A stretch of DNA of 64,000 nt. Origin: Annona cherimola. Taxonomy: Eukaryota > Streptophyta > Magnoliopsida > Magnoliales > Annonaceae. The notes under the pieces are model-generated. The model saw nothing but the letters and a program-made list of their open reading frames with translations, had not been told where the DNA came from and searched no databases. Made by a program: the position numbers and the translations under genes. Location: assembly GCA_030490835.1 (NCBI GenBank), contig CM059972.1:90009137-90073136 (forward strand). The letters run 5' to 3'. Below, one piece after another: positions 46,858-59,739 of this stretch. Position 1 is the stretch's first letter. Each line of letters opens with the position of its first letter.

Positions 46858-49800
46858 ATGCTAGGAGTTTTCAGCAGCGCGATCGTGACGCCGCCGGACG
46901 AGCTGGTGGCTGCGGGAAGCCGGACTCCATCGCCGAAGACAACGGCAGCAACTTTAGTTGACCGATTCCTCGAGATCACGCCGTCGGCAGTCTCCGTTCG
47001 GGTCGGCGACGATGTCCACCTCGCCTTCTCCCACCATCAGCAGTCCCCGTTCCAACCCCGGTATAGTACTCTCCAATCCACTCGGTTACTCGTACATGCG
47101 CACTCAATCCGCACAGCAAGTTGGCCAGAAGCGCCGATCGGTGCGGACCGGATTGCAGGGTGATTAACACCGATAGACAGCAGCCCGTTGATCATTTCAC
47201 TAGAGTTTCCTAACAATCCGATCCGACCGTCCATTTCTTAGCCATTTAGGTGTTCGGTGGATGTTCTGCTGGATTATTATTACTACTCCTGTAGTCGGTT
47301 AGGATGGATGCACTCTTCTACAATAAAAGCAAAGCTAATCAAAGAGATCTTAGTTCGTGGACGGCATAGATCGAATTACGTTCGGAATACATGCTACTCC
47401 GCCAGTGCACGTTAACAAAAAAAAATCATTTTTATCAAAAAAAAATAACTAAAATAAAAAAGATAAATCTTTATCTAAAATTGCAAACAATAATTTTATA
47501 GAAATTGCATGTGTATACTCGCAATTCACATAAAATAATATTAGATTATTTATTTCGAAAAAAAAAACTTTTTTTGAAACTGGGGTATATTATTAAGAAG
47601 CCCATTTTGATTAGCCGCTGTGGTGATGATGGACGGTGCAGATCGTTTGCAGTGAAGGATGATGTGTTCTGCCTGTTCGAGGGAGCGCTGGACAACGTGG
47701 GGAGCCTAAGGCAGCAATACGGGCTGTGCAAGACGGTAAACGAGGCGGTGCTGCTGATCGAGGCGTACAAAGCTCTTCGAGACAGGGCTCCATATCCTCC
47801 TTCCCACGTTGTGGGCCATCTCCATGGCAATTTTGCTTTTGTCGTCTTCGATAAATCCACTTCCACCCTCTTCGCTGCCTCGGTAAGCACGAGTCCTGCC
47901 TGCCTTCTCAGTATCATCCTAATGGAATGGAAATGAGATTCTTTTTCTTATTCTTAAAAGATTTTTTTCATTTTTAATGCAGCATCTTATTTTCACACAT
48001 GGTACTTTTTAATATTATTATTTTCATTCTTAATATTAATTTTGTTATAGAAAAAAACCCATCAATTCCATTTAATTGGATTACGCCTTATAGGCACAGT
48101 TTTACTACTGTCTTTACAACTTTTTTGTATCGGTTCGCCAGCTCTCGCGGCGCTGGCAACGGATTTTGTCCTTGCCCCCACCGACGTGGGAATTCCGCCT
48201 CGGGAATTCCGCTGCCCGATACATTTCATCTGGCGTGGAGAAAGATGGACGGTGCCGATTGTTTCCTTGGATGACCGGGTGCACCTGTCTAGCGGCATAG
48301 GGTGCAGATCGGGTTCGGATTTGCAGCAGCCTTGACCAAAATCTAAATCTAATGGGTTAATTAAGGGTAGGGTTCAAGTTTAGGTTTTTAAGTTTTCATT
48401 CGACTTCCTTCAGGAAAAAAAAAAGTTTTCATTTGACTTAAAGAACTATATGTTTAAATTTTCATTATGACATAATAACTAAAAGATCATCAAAGCAAAA
48501 ATAATGATACATTGTCTAATTAAATTTAAGAAAGCATTGTAATCTACAATATATTTCTTGAAGAACATTTATTTTTCAAAATAAGATAAAAGGAAAAAAT
48601 TAAAAAATGTAAAGGTAAATAATATAAATTTAAATAGGTAAACAAAAATAGAATAATTTACCTATAATATAATTCAGTACGACGTGTTAGATATCTTGGG
48701 TAAGGTACCATGAGTTGTCCTATCGTACGCTCTAAAATGGATAAAGTATGTTTTTATTTTTCTCCTCGTAGGATAGCATAAGTTTCAAATTTAAAAAAAT
48801 GGTTCAATTAGGATAAAATAAATTCTAAGATTTAGATAATGAAAACCGACCCAAATTAATAATATATATTCAATATATTTTTTATGCAAAATATTATATA
48901 TTTAAAGATACAAAATATATTATTAATATAGAAATCTGTTTAATCTATCTATTATTTAGTACATTTAATTCATGTGTATTAAAATTGTATTATTATCATA
49001 TTAATTATACGCATTTAAGTAAGATTTATAGTAGAATTATAAACTTTAAATATGGTATAGATGACCATTTAAAAGTATCAATTTGTAATCAAAACCAGAA
49101 CTAACTTGATCTTAAAAAATAAGGTAGGGTAAGCTTTGAATTTACTCGACCAAAAATAAGGTAAGGTAAGAATTTTCGAAAATAAAATAAGGGTATGATT
49201 CACCTCAAATTAGACCTATCTGACCCTAGTTATACCCTATGATATGTATATATTCATATATAAATATAAATAATATAAAATAGACAACCGTGAAGAAATG
49301 TTACTTAGTTTGTTCATTATATATATCTTTTATATTAAAGGTGAATAAGGAAATCAGGTTAGAGATAGCTTGAAATCCTAATCTTAATCTTATTTAGAAA
49401 TTGAGTTCTTTAAGTTTGGGTATTTAAAATGCAAGTGCCAACATTAATTTCTATGTAGCATGATTATATATGTCTGATGTATTTTATTCCTTTATTTTTG
49501 TTTAATTTTTTCTTTATGAACATGTTTTCCTAAGTGCATTCAATCTAATGATACCAAGTTTTTTTTATCATTTTAGAATACTTTTATGTATTTATTTTTT
49601 ATTTTTAAAGAATTATCAATTTCAAGAGCATTTAAGTCATTTTTTCCCTCTCGAAAAACTTGATTTTTAAAAATAAGAAATAAATATGTAAAAATATTAT
49701 AAAATGACAAAACTTGGTATATAGATCAAATATACTAAGGAAAATATGCTTATGAAGAAAAATAAAAATATATAACTAATTGTAAAAAAAAATGAATATT

Positions 49801-51060
49801 ATATCTTAGCCTAAAATACATCATGATGTATATAATCAACTCCAATTTTTATGGGATTTCAAACCGGTTTAAATTTCACCCTTACCTAGTACCAAAAGTC
49901 ACTTTCACTTTATCGGGAACTTACATTTATAACAGCGTAATGGTCGAATGCAATCCGGATTGCACGTATGAATTTATTGGTTGGCTAACCCATAGGCCAT
50001 AACCGAACCCAAAGAACTGAAAGTGGACCTGAATTCACAAGATAGGTATACTGTGGAAAAGTTCCGAGGCGAATTGATTGTCAGATACCTTGGTTCAACA
50101 ATTGATTAATTTATTAGATCCAAATACGTGTCAGATAAATGTTTGGATGGACTAAATTAAAATCATTTAATGTTTACTTTTAAATATTCTTGTGAATGCT
50201 GCAATTGCATTTAACACATTGACCTTTAAAATATTTAATTCTAAGGGATTTAATTTTACATCACATCAAATGTCTTAATTCTATTCTTGGCTAAACATAA
50301 TTAACAGATTAATCTCATAAGTTTATCATTAAGCCATCAAACCAAGAAACTGGACTCTGAAATTTTGGAAGTCCCTACGAGAAATAGATCTTGTCATGTG
50401 CTTATAAATAAAGTTTATGCATAGGTTTACTTATTTGAAAATGCATTCTATCATTATGTTTTATATCCATCTCTACCATTCTTAAACGTCATTTTGGAAG
50501 ATGTAATCTTCGCATTTATTTTTTTAATAAACTTAAATATAAATTTATTATGGCGATTATTTCGCATAGCCTAATTATGGCTTGTGAGACAGGATCAACA
50601 TGGGAAGGTGCCTCTGTTTTGGGGGATCACTGCGGATGGATATGTTGCATTTGCGGGGGATGCTGAGTTACTTAAAAGAGCATGCGGCAAGTCACTTGCC
50701 TCTTTCCCTCAAGGTACTACTCGTACTTCTATGTTGTTGCTGTTGTGTTCATGACATTGTTTTAAGCAGATGAAGAATTAGCTTTGGGATTTCCTACTCT
50801 GAAATCATTCCATCCAAGCCAAGTGTACATCAACCATTTTGCAAAAAAAAAAAAAGACTGAAAGACTCAAGTCGGGGCAGATATTGTACGTGATCTCATT
50901 ATACAAATTAATCTTGCAACCATGTTTCCATCCAAGCCAAGTGGGCATCAACCATTTTGCGGGAAAAAAAAAATCGGAGCATATAGTGTCTGATCTCATT
51001 ATACAAATTAATCTTGCAACCATGTTTCCATCCAATCCAAGTGGACATAAACCATTTTGC

Positions 51061-51095
<35 letters not shown>

Positions 51096-51591
51096 TGTCT
51101 GAAAGATTCAAGTCGGTGCAGATATTGTATGATCTCATTATACAAATTAATCTTGCAACCATGTGGACGAACTTTTTTTTTTTGCCTGATGTGGACGAAC
51201 TTTAGTAGTATATGGTTAGCTATTTTATGAGTCCCCTCTTGCTTTCCACTTGCTAGAAATTGTTGCTTGCCAACTGCATTGCTTTTTCTCCTAAAAAGGG
51301 ACGATCATGATCAAGCGCAAAGCACGAGCACACTCATTTCCTTCGTATTGCTATTCCAGGATGCTACTTCTTATCAGCACTTGGAGAACTGAAATGCTAT
51401 GAGAATCCAAAGAACAAGGTGACTGCAGTACCTGCGAATGAGGAGGAGATTTGTGGTGCAACATACAAGGTATCAATCCTTGTTTGAGAATCATTTAACA
51501 CTAAAAAAAACAAATAAAGAAAATCACTTGGACATTTTGGGTGATGTTGCAGGTGGAGGCAGCCCCGCCTGTTTTTGCAACTATGCAGTAG
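46858..51591 (+). CDS. TSJT1/AILP1-like protein (DUF3700), five exons
   Basis: Exons by hand: 46858-47060, 47642-47882, 50593-50713, 51360-51469, 51553-51591. All introns are GT-AG and the phases agree, giving 237 residues, the usual family length. The start MLGVFSSAIVTPPDELVAAG is the family N-terminus. The two name-giving motifs are present: YGL in LRQQYGLCK and LRDR in ALRDRAPYP. GKVPLFWGITADGYVAFAGD and GKSLASFPQGCYF follow, then FATMQ at the end. The family (aluminium-induced protein with YGL and LRDR motifs, stem-specific TSJT1) has a class-II glutamine-amidotransferase-like fold, but a catalytic role is unproven. Members are often induced by stress, auxin or sugar starvation. I chose 47642 for exon 2 because it restores the family's PRSFAVKD; an alternative acceptor at 47620 would add seven residues. 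Exon 1 is GC-rich. Intron 2 is 2.7 kb. The gene looks intact. Confidence 0.92.
48120..48310. other. GC-rich island in intron 2
   Basis: About 190 bp, clearly GC-richer than the rest of the intron. It begins gtatcgg and contains gcccgatac, an inverted pair spanning 48127-48222, and ggaattccg twice. The phrase gatggacggtgc at 48245 recurs from the exon 2 boundary (47627). Origin unknown. The remainder of intron 2 (48311-50592) is plain AT-rich DNA. Confidence 0.4.
50810..51164 (+). repeat. tandem repeat, three copies, in intron 3
   Basis: Copies start with ccatccaa.ccaagtg at 50810, 50928 and 51028. Each contains accattttgc, an A-run (13, 10 and about 31 bases), tgatctcattatacaaatta and atcttgcaaccatgt. 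Lengths of 118, 100 and 137 bp differ mainly in the A-runs. Confidence 0.85.
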
Positions 51592-51914
51592 ACAGTCAAC
51601 TCGTGCCCATTCTAGTCATCATGCTTGTAGATTCAGTCTATCGTGTTCTCAATGTATGTTGTCGCCTTCATGTACATAGGTGTTGTAGTAGCAGTAATAA
51701 CCTGGTAATGTACTTGAAATATTAGCATCACCTTGTTGCTTTTTAAGATCAAGATGTCCTGCTTCTCCTGAAGAATATAGCTGTCATTCCACCGCTCTTC
51801 TCCAGGCCATGATGGGCTGCAGGAATTTCCCATGTAATTTCCACTTGCCGGTGAATAACAAATGAGAATGGGGGGAAACACATCTCTATTTCAAATTTTA
51901 TACATATCATTTGT

Positions 51915-54900
51915 TCAATCAAATGAATCACTCTCCTCCAAAAAGAGGTCTAAATCCAGAACTGGTGATGGTTGGTCACTCGTTCTCTCTTCACCTGTTC
52001 CTTGTGTATGCAAATGCAAGCATTGCCTGTAAACTTCATCATAAGCTTCAATGTTTAGACCCGAAGCAAGAAACAGCTCCATTTCATTGACAAAGCGGTC
52101 TGTTCTTTCTAACATGAAAGGTCGAGCAGCATCAGAAACTAAAGCTTGAAACTCTTCTTGTTTTTTATCAGCATTTGCCTTGAAACGTTCTCTTTCATTG
52201 CTGACATAAAGCATCAGTACAACAAACACGCATGCAATTGATCAGCTTGTTACATTCTAAAGTGCATGTAGAACAATGCACAGTTTGACCTGCTGAAGTT
52301 TATCAAACATGATTGCTAAAGAAGCATTCACATTTTTTCCCATTCAATAGGGCTATGAGTATCGTCCGACCAAAATCTATTGAATGATTAAATAGCTTTC
52401 AGCTTTTCTACAACTCCACTTTCAAAAAACCTTTGCGTCATTCCCTAACACCTACCAATTTACACTTACACCTACCAATTTACACTTTCTTTTCTTTATT
52501 TTCTTTATTTGATTCATGAAATACATCCATGCATATCCATTGATCACAATGGTCCTTATAAATTCTGACATGGCAATTCAATTTCAAGTTAAGGGCAATA
52601 ACCAACACTATATCAGAATTGGTTAATGCATGACGAAATCGGTTAAAAGATGATGGTACCTTCTCAAGAATGATTCTATCACACCAAGTATGTGATGCAC
52701 AATTATGTCAACATCTTCCTCCTGCGGATAGCATGATGTTACACAATCATCAGCCATTTTGTGTTAGCTTGATCGAATGCAAAAAGCCTACATCCTTGTG
52801 ATTGTTAAAAACCATTGTTAGTAATTAACTAACTTTGACCAATGCCATTGAATTCATAAGATTACAAGCCAATAATTCTGATATTGCATTTGCATGTTCA
52901 ACATGAAACCATCGAAATACAAAACTATACATGACGAAATAGCAACAATATTCGGGCAATATTTTTGGGAGACAGATTCAACGCAACCAGCTTGCAGTCA
53001 CATGTACATTCAACCTCTTGCTCTTTTTATTGAATTTTTTAAAATCTAAATAATTTATTATTTTTATCCATATTTATTTACTCATGACACCAAAAATCAA
53101 AGTGATATTTGGCCTCACAAATAAACATGTATAGAAAATTAATAAATGATTTAGATTTGAAAATATATATTGAAAAAAAGCTAGGGGTTGCATATATGCT
53201 TCTATGCAATCCAGTTACATTGAATCATCGCCCATATTTGTGATGTTTGTCGTTTTTCAGCGGAAACTGCAGCAAATCAGTGGCAGTTAGAACAAAAAAT
53301 TGTGAAAAAAAAAAAAAAATTATTTTTGCCTAAATTTTCCATGTCCTTGTGCTTATTGCTTGCATCTAAAAATCAATTTAGAAGATAATATAGGAGAGTT
53401 TCTGGGTGCACGCTTTTGTCCCAGAAAATTCTTGCTGCCTAAACTACGGAAAACTATCATGCAAATTGTTGATTCTTTCATGAAATTCTTGACTGCATGT
53501 GCATCCTTTAACAGCCAAGTTTCAATAAAATATCCCACTACTCATCACAGCTTCTAAATGTTTCCTTGACACTTCTTCACAAATTGATACATTAAAAGTG
53601 TGCCAATGTCTTTCACAATGTACCTCTTAACCCAAGTTCCTGTATACAATAGAAACGATATTCTTCTTCTTCTTCTTTTTTTCCCCTTCCTAACAAATGA
53701 ACTTTTGGCCTCTCATCAGATGATTCAGCATACCTTGAAAACTTATCCGTGGGAAACTGAAAAACAAAAAACCATCCTTCCAAGTTCTTCATTAGCCATG
53801 ATGTAATAAGTGAAAATGGTAGGTAGATCAAAATCCAGATAGCTACTATTGATCCTCAGATCACTGTGATTCTCTGCACGTTTCCTGATGTCCAGCCAGG
53901 TGCCAACTAAAAATTTAGATCAATTTGCAGTAATGTAATGTAGAATAAGGATCAGTCACAACTACTTGCTTGCAAGCCCCAATCTAGAATGTCAGCAAAA
54001 GGGAGTGGTTTGATCAAATACCTGAACAAGTGCTTCAATTTCCCTCCTCAACCAACTCTGAAACCACCTATTGGGTTGGAGATACTTATGGGACCTCCAA
54101 TATTTTGCAATGTCAAATTTATCAGAGACTACACTAGCTGCATGAAGTTCCCAAAAAATATATATATATGTCATCCACAAAAACGAGCATGTCGAAATGA
54201 ACAAAAATAACAAATTCGCAAATGAACGACAATAACAAGATATCAAGATAGTATTAGAAATTCACCCTGTGCGCTGTAATAGCATTGTAATCTATATCTG
54301 TGGGCCTCTGAAATTGAAAAGCTGCAAAATATTCAGAAGTCAATACAACAGGATTTGAACAAAAAATGACGGATGATAAGTAATGTTATTTTTGTCACTC
54401 AAGCTGACAAAAGAAGATCCACGGATACATACCCTGTCTTTACATCCTGGTTGATGTAATGCTGTTGGAAAGAATATCCATCACAATCATGTATTATTGA
54501 AAAGTTCTCTACCTGCCCATCGTTGAAGGGAACAATCCTATTAATTAAAAATGCTTTGGACACACTACAGAATAAATCTTACAAAAGGGCATACCCAATG
54601 AAAAATGCTCAAACCAATAGAGAGTCATAGCAACAGGAGGGAGACATGGAAGTGGTCTTATCTCCAATTTCTGGAGAAGCTATTTTGATGAGCATTACAC
54701 CACAAAACATGCAGGTAAGGAGCCCTACTGTCAAGGCAATATCCTCACCTCATAACAATCATTTAAAACATAAATACACATACAAGCCATGTGCAACTTA
54801 TGCCAAAAACAACACTGATTACAAGCATGTTCTTTCAATTGTGAGCTGCAGGTAGTAAGAAACAATGAGGGAACAGGAAAACAGGTCCAAGCAGCACACC

Positions 54901-56826
54901 AAAATAACCAGGATATGCCCACATGAACATGATGATGATATGTATCCTTTAGCTAGTATCATGAATGAACAATATTGTCTTTGAGGAACATATTATGATG
55001 CAATTGAGCAATGAATTTTCAGGTCGTTCAGGAAAAAGGAAAAAAAAAAAAAAAAAAACAACCAACTTCACTATCATTATATCTTATAAATTTTCACATG
55101 GAATTATTACAATTCCTCAACAACAATAGACTGACAATGAATGCCCACAGAAATTTTCTGGAATTAGATTTATCAGGACAACTTTCATGCTGACATTTAC
55201 TAAAGAGAACCCTACAAATAGTAACAATACCAGAAAACAATTGTAAGGAAAATGAAGACGAATATCTTTTTGAAGGCATTTTTGGAGAAGAATATTAATG
55301 AAACAGAAATGATAAAAACTTCCTTCATAAAATTCCAAACTATTAAGTCCTTGAAACAGTTAAATATATCGACCGAAATGAGTGAGTGTTAGTGTTCACC
55401 AACCTTACAAAGAGGACACTGTAATGTAGAATTGGAATGGTGCATCTGACGTGCAACCCATTTGGACCAACGAGCAATACAACCATAACAAAAGTTATCT
55501 GTGTATTGAAAGATTATGCCATGTATAATAGTCAATTTACATTAGGGGAAGAAACAACTGTCATAGATGGCATATCAGCAATAATTATGCAACAAGTCTT
55601 GCACTTTCACCAATCTCACCATTGATGCAGCTTCTACAGACTCCAAAGGAAACTACAAGCAACATCTTGTGAAGTTCTGAACAGAAGTAAAGGAGTTGGC
55701 CCATATACTGTTTCATTACATATACAAGTATTGCAATAATAATTATTATTCATGGGGGCCAGCCCTGCATCCAATGAATGGATTCGAAATAGCAAATCCA
55801 TTTTTGAGCATCATATGTGTAAAATAATAAGTAAAATTGTATTTGGAAGCAACTAAAAATGGATTATGATACTTTACAATGGGTTGTTGCTTAGCTAAGT
55901 AACACCATCATGTATTTTGTATTTTTCTTAATATACTTTTTTTCTTCGCTTTTATTGATCCCAAGTGTATTTAGTTTATATACCAAATTTTATCATTTTA
56001 TCATTTTTATATATTTTTTACAAAATTTCAAAAGAAAAAATTGTTACCATTTTCCCTGTGAGGGGAAGTGTAAGATGGGTGAAATTTTTTTGGTATTGAA
56101 ATCTAGTAAAAAAACATGTACGAGAATTCAAAACTGGTAAATTTTGGTATACGAACTAAGCACACTTGGGCCCACATAAAAGTGAAGAATATATATAATA
56201 CAAAATACATGAGGTTGTTACTGATGTATGGTATCATAAACCAACTTTAATTTGGAGCCATCCTCACAAAATTAGGTATTTGGGTGAGGAAAAAATTTTG
56301 CTACCAGATTGCCGCAAGCTGTGATCGTATGCCTTTCTTGGTGGTATGCTTCTAGGGATTGAGAACTCACAACACTCAAAGCAAAGGCTAACATGGGCAA
56401 CAGACCAATATAATACAGTACGCAAACCAGTTTGGATTCATAGCATGAGTTGTATGAGAATCAAGTCCCTCGGAAATCTGATGAGAGATGAGGCAGGCAG
56501 TTGGGAGATAGTGATTGGTGTCATTGTCAGAATGAAATAAGCACATTGAAAATTAAGGAATCCAGATTCCCAACCCAAGCAGAATTCCATTTCTTAGCTT
56601 TTTGAGAAAAAATCAACTCGAAATTCAGAAGGAATTTGCACGCAACTTCTAGCAAGAGAGAATTTGGAGGCAACTTCGAGATCGAGATCGAGAGAGAGAG
56701 AGAGAGAGAGATGAACATACGGAAACAGCGGTCTAGATAAGCTTCTTGATTGATGGGCTGAAGGCAGATTGGACATGGATTGGATGGTAACGACGAAGCC
56801 GATACTGAGCTGTTCTTCTCATCCAT
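51915..56826 (-). CDS. RING-finger (C3HC4) protein, probable E3 ubiquitin ligase, seven exons
   Basis: Exons (minus strand): 56721-56826, 55404-55498, 54433-54512, 54266-54321, 54022-54137, 52660-52721, 51915-52200. All are GT-AG with consistent phases, giving 266 residues. The RING spans exons 1-2: C18-PI-C21, C34-F-H36, C39-YG-C42, C63-PL-C66, a full C3HC4 set with a 20-residue gap before the last pair. Such domains recruit E2 enzymes for ubiquitin transfer. The rest matches a conserved plant RING protein type I cannot name: AHRYRLQCYYSAQ, DKFDIAKYWRSHKYLQPNRW and FQSWLRREIEALVQ, then EEDVDIIVHHILGVIESFLR. The C-terminus is acidic (LDLDLFLEESDSFD). I prefer the start at 56826 because of its GCCATGG context; 56850 in frame adds eight residues. 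Earlier exon 3 boundaries are the least certain. It is convergent with the TSJT1-like gene. Confidence 0.88.
53030..53180. mobile_element. foldback element in the intron before exon 6 of the RING gene
   Basis: aaaatctaaataatttatta (53041-53060) pairs imperfectly with the complement of aataaatgatttagatttg (53141-53160). About 150 bp, AT-rich, no ORF. Confidence 0.4.
56688..56712. repeat. (GA)n microsatellite beside a splice donor
   Basis: About ten GA units. On the RING gene's strand it is a (CT)n run starting eight bases into intron 1. Confidence 0.85.
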
Positions 56827-56970
56827 GGCAAATCGGCTTGACCGCGGCAATTGCTGATCTCCAGAGGTTCTAGACTCAAGGCGCTTGAAACCCCTCGCGA
56901 ATAATTATTTTCCAATTCAAAGTTTTTTTAAAATTTTTGTACGTGTGCTTGGGATGCGGCAAAACTTTTT

Positions 56971-57523
56971 GGGTGTATTTTGGAAATGATATATTTTTTT
57001 ATTATTACCATGATAAAAATTTTGAATGAAAATTTTTATTTAAAATTTTTTAAATGGAAGAAAATGATATAATATGATATAGGTAATGATGAGAAGTAAA
57101 AAAAATAAAATTAAAATAAATATGTTAGGTAAATGCATGTTTGTGAAGAAATGATTGAAATAGGGTAGTAATACATGAAGATGTGAAAAAATAATTAAAA
57201 ATATGATAATTATGAAAAAGTAAAAATTTTAAATTGAAAAGTTTTAATTTAAAAAGTTTTTATAGTAAATAAACATTTAATGAAAAGTTTTCAGTATAGA
57301 AGTTTTTGAAATAACAAAACATGATATAATATGGTAGGGGTAATTATGATGAGTAAAAAAAATAAAATTAAAATAGATATGTTAGATGTATAAGTATTTG
57401 TGTAAAAAGATTGAAAATAAGGTAATTGTATAGGAAGAAGCGAAGAAATAATTAAAAAATATAGGTAATTATAAAAAGTAAAAAGTTTTATATTAAAAAG
57501 TTTTTTGGTAAACAAGTATCCTG
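56971..57523. mobile_element. two tandem copies of MITE type B
   Basis: The left end gggtgtattttggaaatgat resembles the end of the element at 5995. The body appears twice (about 57030-57270 and 57271-57523). Shared phrases are gatataatatg, gataggtaat or ggtaggggtaat, gagtaaaaaaaataaaatt, aaaata.atatgttag, and gtaaaaagtttt. The ORF on the minus strand resembles the one at 6060-6242, which shows common descent of the DNA and not a protein. Confidence 0.65.
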
Positions 57524-57537
57524 ATAATTTATAATAG

Positions 57538-58152
57538 GAATGCTTCTATGAGGCTCCCATAATTTCATTCATTTTGAGTATTTTGATATTTGATGAAAAG
57601 TTTTCTCCATTTATTGTATTTAGCATATAGATAATAATAGACAATTCCAGTAGAAGATGGTATGATACTTTTGCTTCGAATGTAATACGCTACATTTGTA
57701 AGAGAACTATCGTAATATGACAGTTTATGAAATGTCTTGATTCACGTTTTTGGAAACTCACTTACTTGTCTAATATTATATTATTATGGGTCCTATCTAC
57801 AAATATAGAAAATTAATGTAATAAAATAACTTAATATGGGATATTAATTTTAAAGTTATATTTTCAACATTTAAACCGCCTAAAATATTATTTTTATGTG
57901 GATAAATAATTCTATGAATTATTGTTATTATTATATTCCAGTACATTTGTAAACAGATCTAAGTGTTTTCCTAATTTGGCACATAAATACACCTATTTTT
58001 GAGCAATGTGACCCACATACATTTTTTATTTAGATAAAACTTGATCTCCTAGATAAATAAATGCTATTAAATATAATAAATAGATTCAATTTTTCATCAA
58101 ATATCAAAAATTTAAAATTTGAAGAGGTTACTTAGAATGGCTTCTATGTAAC
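57538..58152 (+). mobile_element. long-TIR MITE (family L), copy 1
   Basis: The left 100 bp (ttttgatatttgatgaaaag, then ccatttattgtatttagca) is matched by the complement of the right end (ttttgatatttgatgaaaaa, then ctatttattatatttaata). The middle matches 61292-61796 and, inverted, 6681-6845. Confidence 0.7.
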
Positions 58153-58903
58153 TGCCCGTTTATTATTGCATTCTAACCCGTTGTTCCATCCCATTCAGAT
58201 TTCCTAGTCTTTCCAAACAGTTTTTTACCATTTACGCCAATGACTATTTTGCAAGTTAGTCCTACCCTTACTATTTAAAGTTTTCAATTGTTGCTGATAA
58301 TTTTTTATTTTACAAATAATTCCTACTTTCAAAATTTACATGTAAGAAGCCCTAATAATCACCACCCTCAGGAATTTCTAATAGTAGTTCACATTAAGAT
58401 AATCAATTTTGCCTCACAGTGCAGCACCCAGGTGATAGGGACGTTAGCAGCATTTTTGGAGATGAAGGTTCAAATTTTGTCCTTGAAAGTGAGAGCATCT
58501 GATCTCCCTTTTAATAATATGTTATTAAGAAGCATGTGGCCTCCCAATAACTAAGATGGGAGCTTATTAATGTCTCCTATAAAAGATTTAAGCTCGATTG
58601 TAATATCAGATATAATAAGATATAAGTGTACAAACCAATCAAAAAGGAAAAAGAAAAAGAAAACTCAAACCTTTTCTACCAGCACATTAATACAATTACA
58701 ACCGGGCTAACATGTTATGTGACGGTCATAGAACGAACTCCCCAAATCAGAGATTCAATATATTGATGAGTGTTTTTAATTAATAATTTTAACAATTAAA
58801 ATTTTCGAGTTTATATTCATGTGTGATCAGTTGACCATCAAGATCAGGTACGAAGTATGCTTTGTAAATACTACTATTGTAACACCAGTACCTACTGGGA
58901 ATG
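58153..58903. other. spacer, no gene seen
   Basis: Mixed AT-rich DNA. The 88-codon frame at 58288 has no recognisable features. Confidence 0.4.
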
Positions 58904-59700
58904 TGTAGACACCCCATCTAAATATAGATGCTAAAAAATGATTGTTCTCCCGTAAGTTTAGATAGTGATGTATATATTTTTACACCAAAAAGCTCGCCTA
59001 AAAAATGATGGGCTATTTTTTCCTACTAACCCATGAACTTAGAAACCCAAGATGATTTTTGGTAGGAGCCATTTGAAGCACACAAACTCATTTTTAAAGT
59101 AACGGTTACAAATCTACGTCAATAATCAAAGTTTAATTTATACTCACAATGAAGTAGAAATCATTTTTCTCAAGCCAAATGGGTTGAGAACAACATGCTA
59201 AATGGTCTGGATCAAGCCAAAAATCACATCTCATAATTTTTGATACATTTGACTAAGAAAATATCGAGATTCGTGCCAATTTCAAGTGAGGAAATAAACC
59301 ACAAGATTCAAGCTACAAATTGAATATTCAAACGTTAAGATGATCATCAAAAATCAAGCGAAAACAAGGAAATATCAATGTGCAAATGAAGGCACAAATT
59401 AATGGTCATGGAAGATCTCCCCATAGCTGTCCACACAGCTGTTCACGGCTGGGCGCAGCTGGGCAAGGAGTTTACTCAAAACACCTCCTCTTCCTTTCAT
59501 TTTGCAAACTGTACCCAGTTGGATTTTTAAAATTACCTCCTTGCAATTTCCACAACTGCCAGGCCTATAAATACTCATTCCATCACCTGCTTAGGACAAG
59601 CATTTCATCCCGAGAAGATTCATAGCATCTTCGTTTTCTCCCTCCAGCGCTGCATATTATCTACATTTTTTGCATACATTTTTCAGCCTTTCGGTTCCGC
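58904..59700 (+). mobile_element. possible solo or truncated LTR
   Basis: TGTAGACACCCCAT resembles a gypsy LTR start. At 59566-59573 a TATAAATA is followed by a transcribed-region-like tcatttcatcccgag. No right end, target duplication or second copy is seen, so this is tentative. The frame at 59380-59625 is not supported as a gene. Confidence 0.3.
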
Positions 59701-59739
59701 CCAGCGTGTCATGGTATGACGTCCGACATTATTTTGGCA

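Noticed and set aside
47546..47917. 123-codon minus-strand ORF
   Set aside because: Shadow of exon 2 of the TSJT1-like gene.
50805..51205. ORFs on both strands in intron 3
   Set aside because: Produced by the tandem repeat with poly-A runs.
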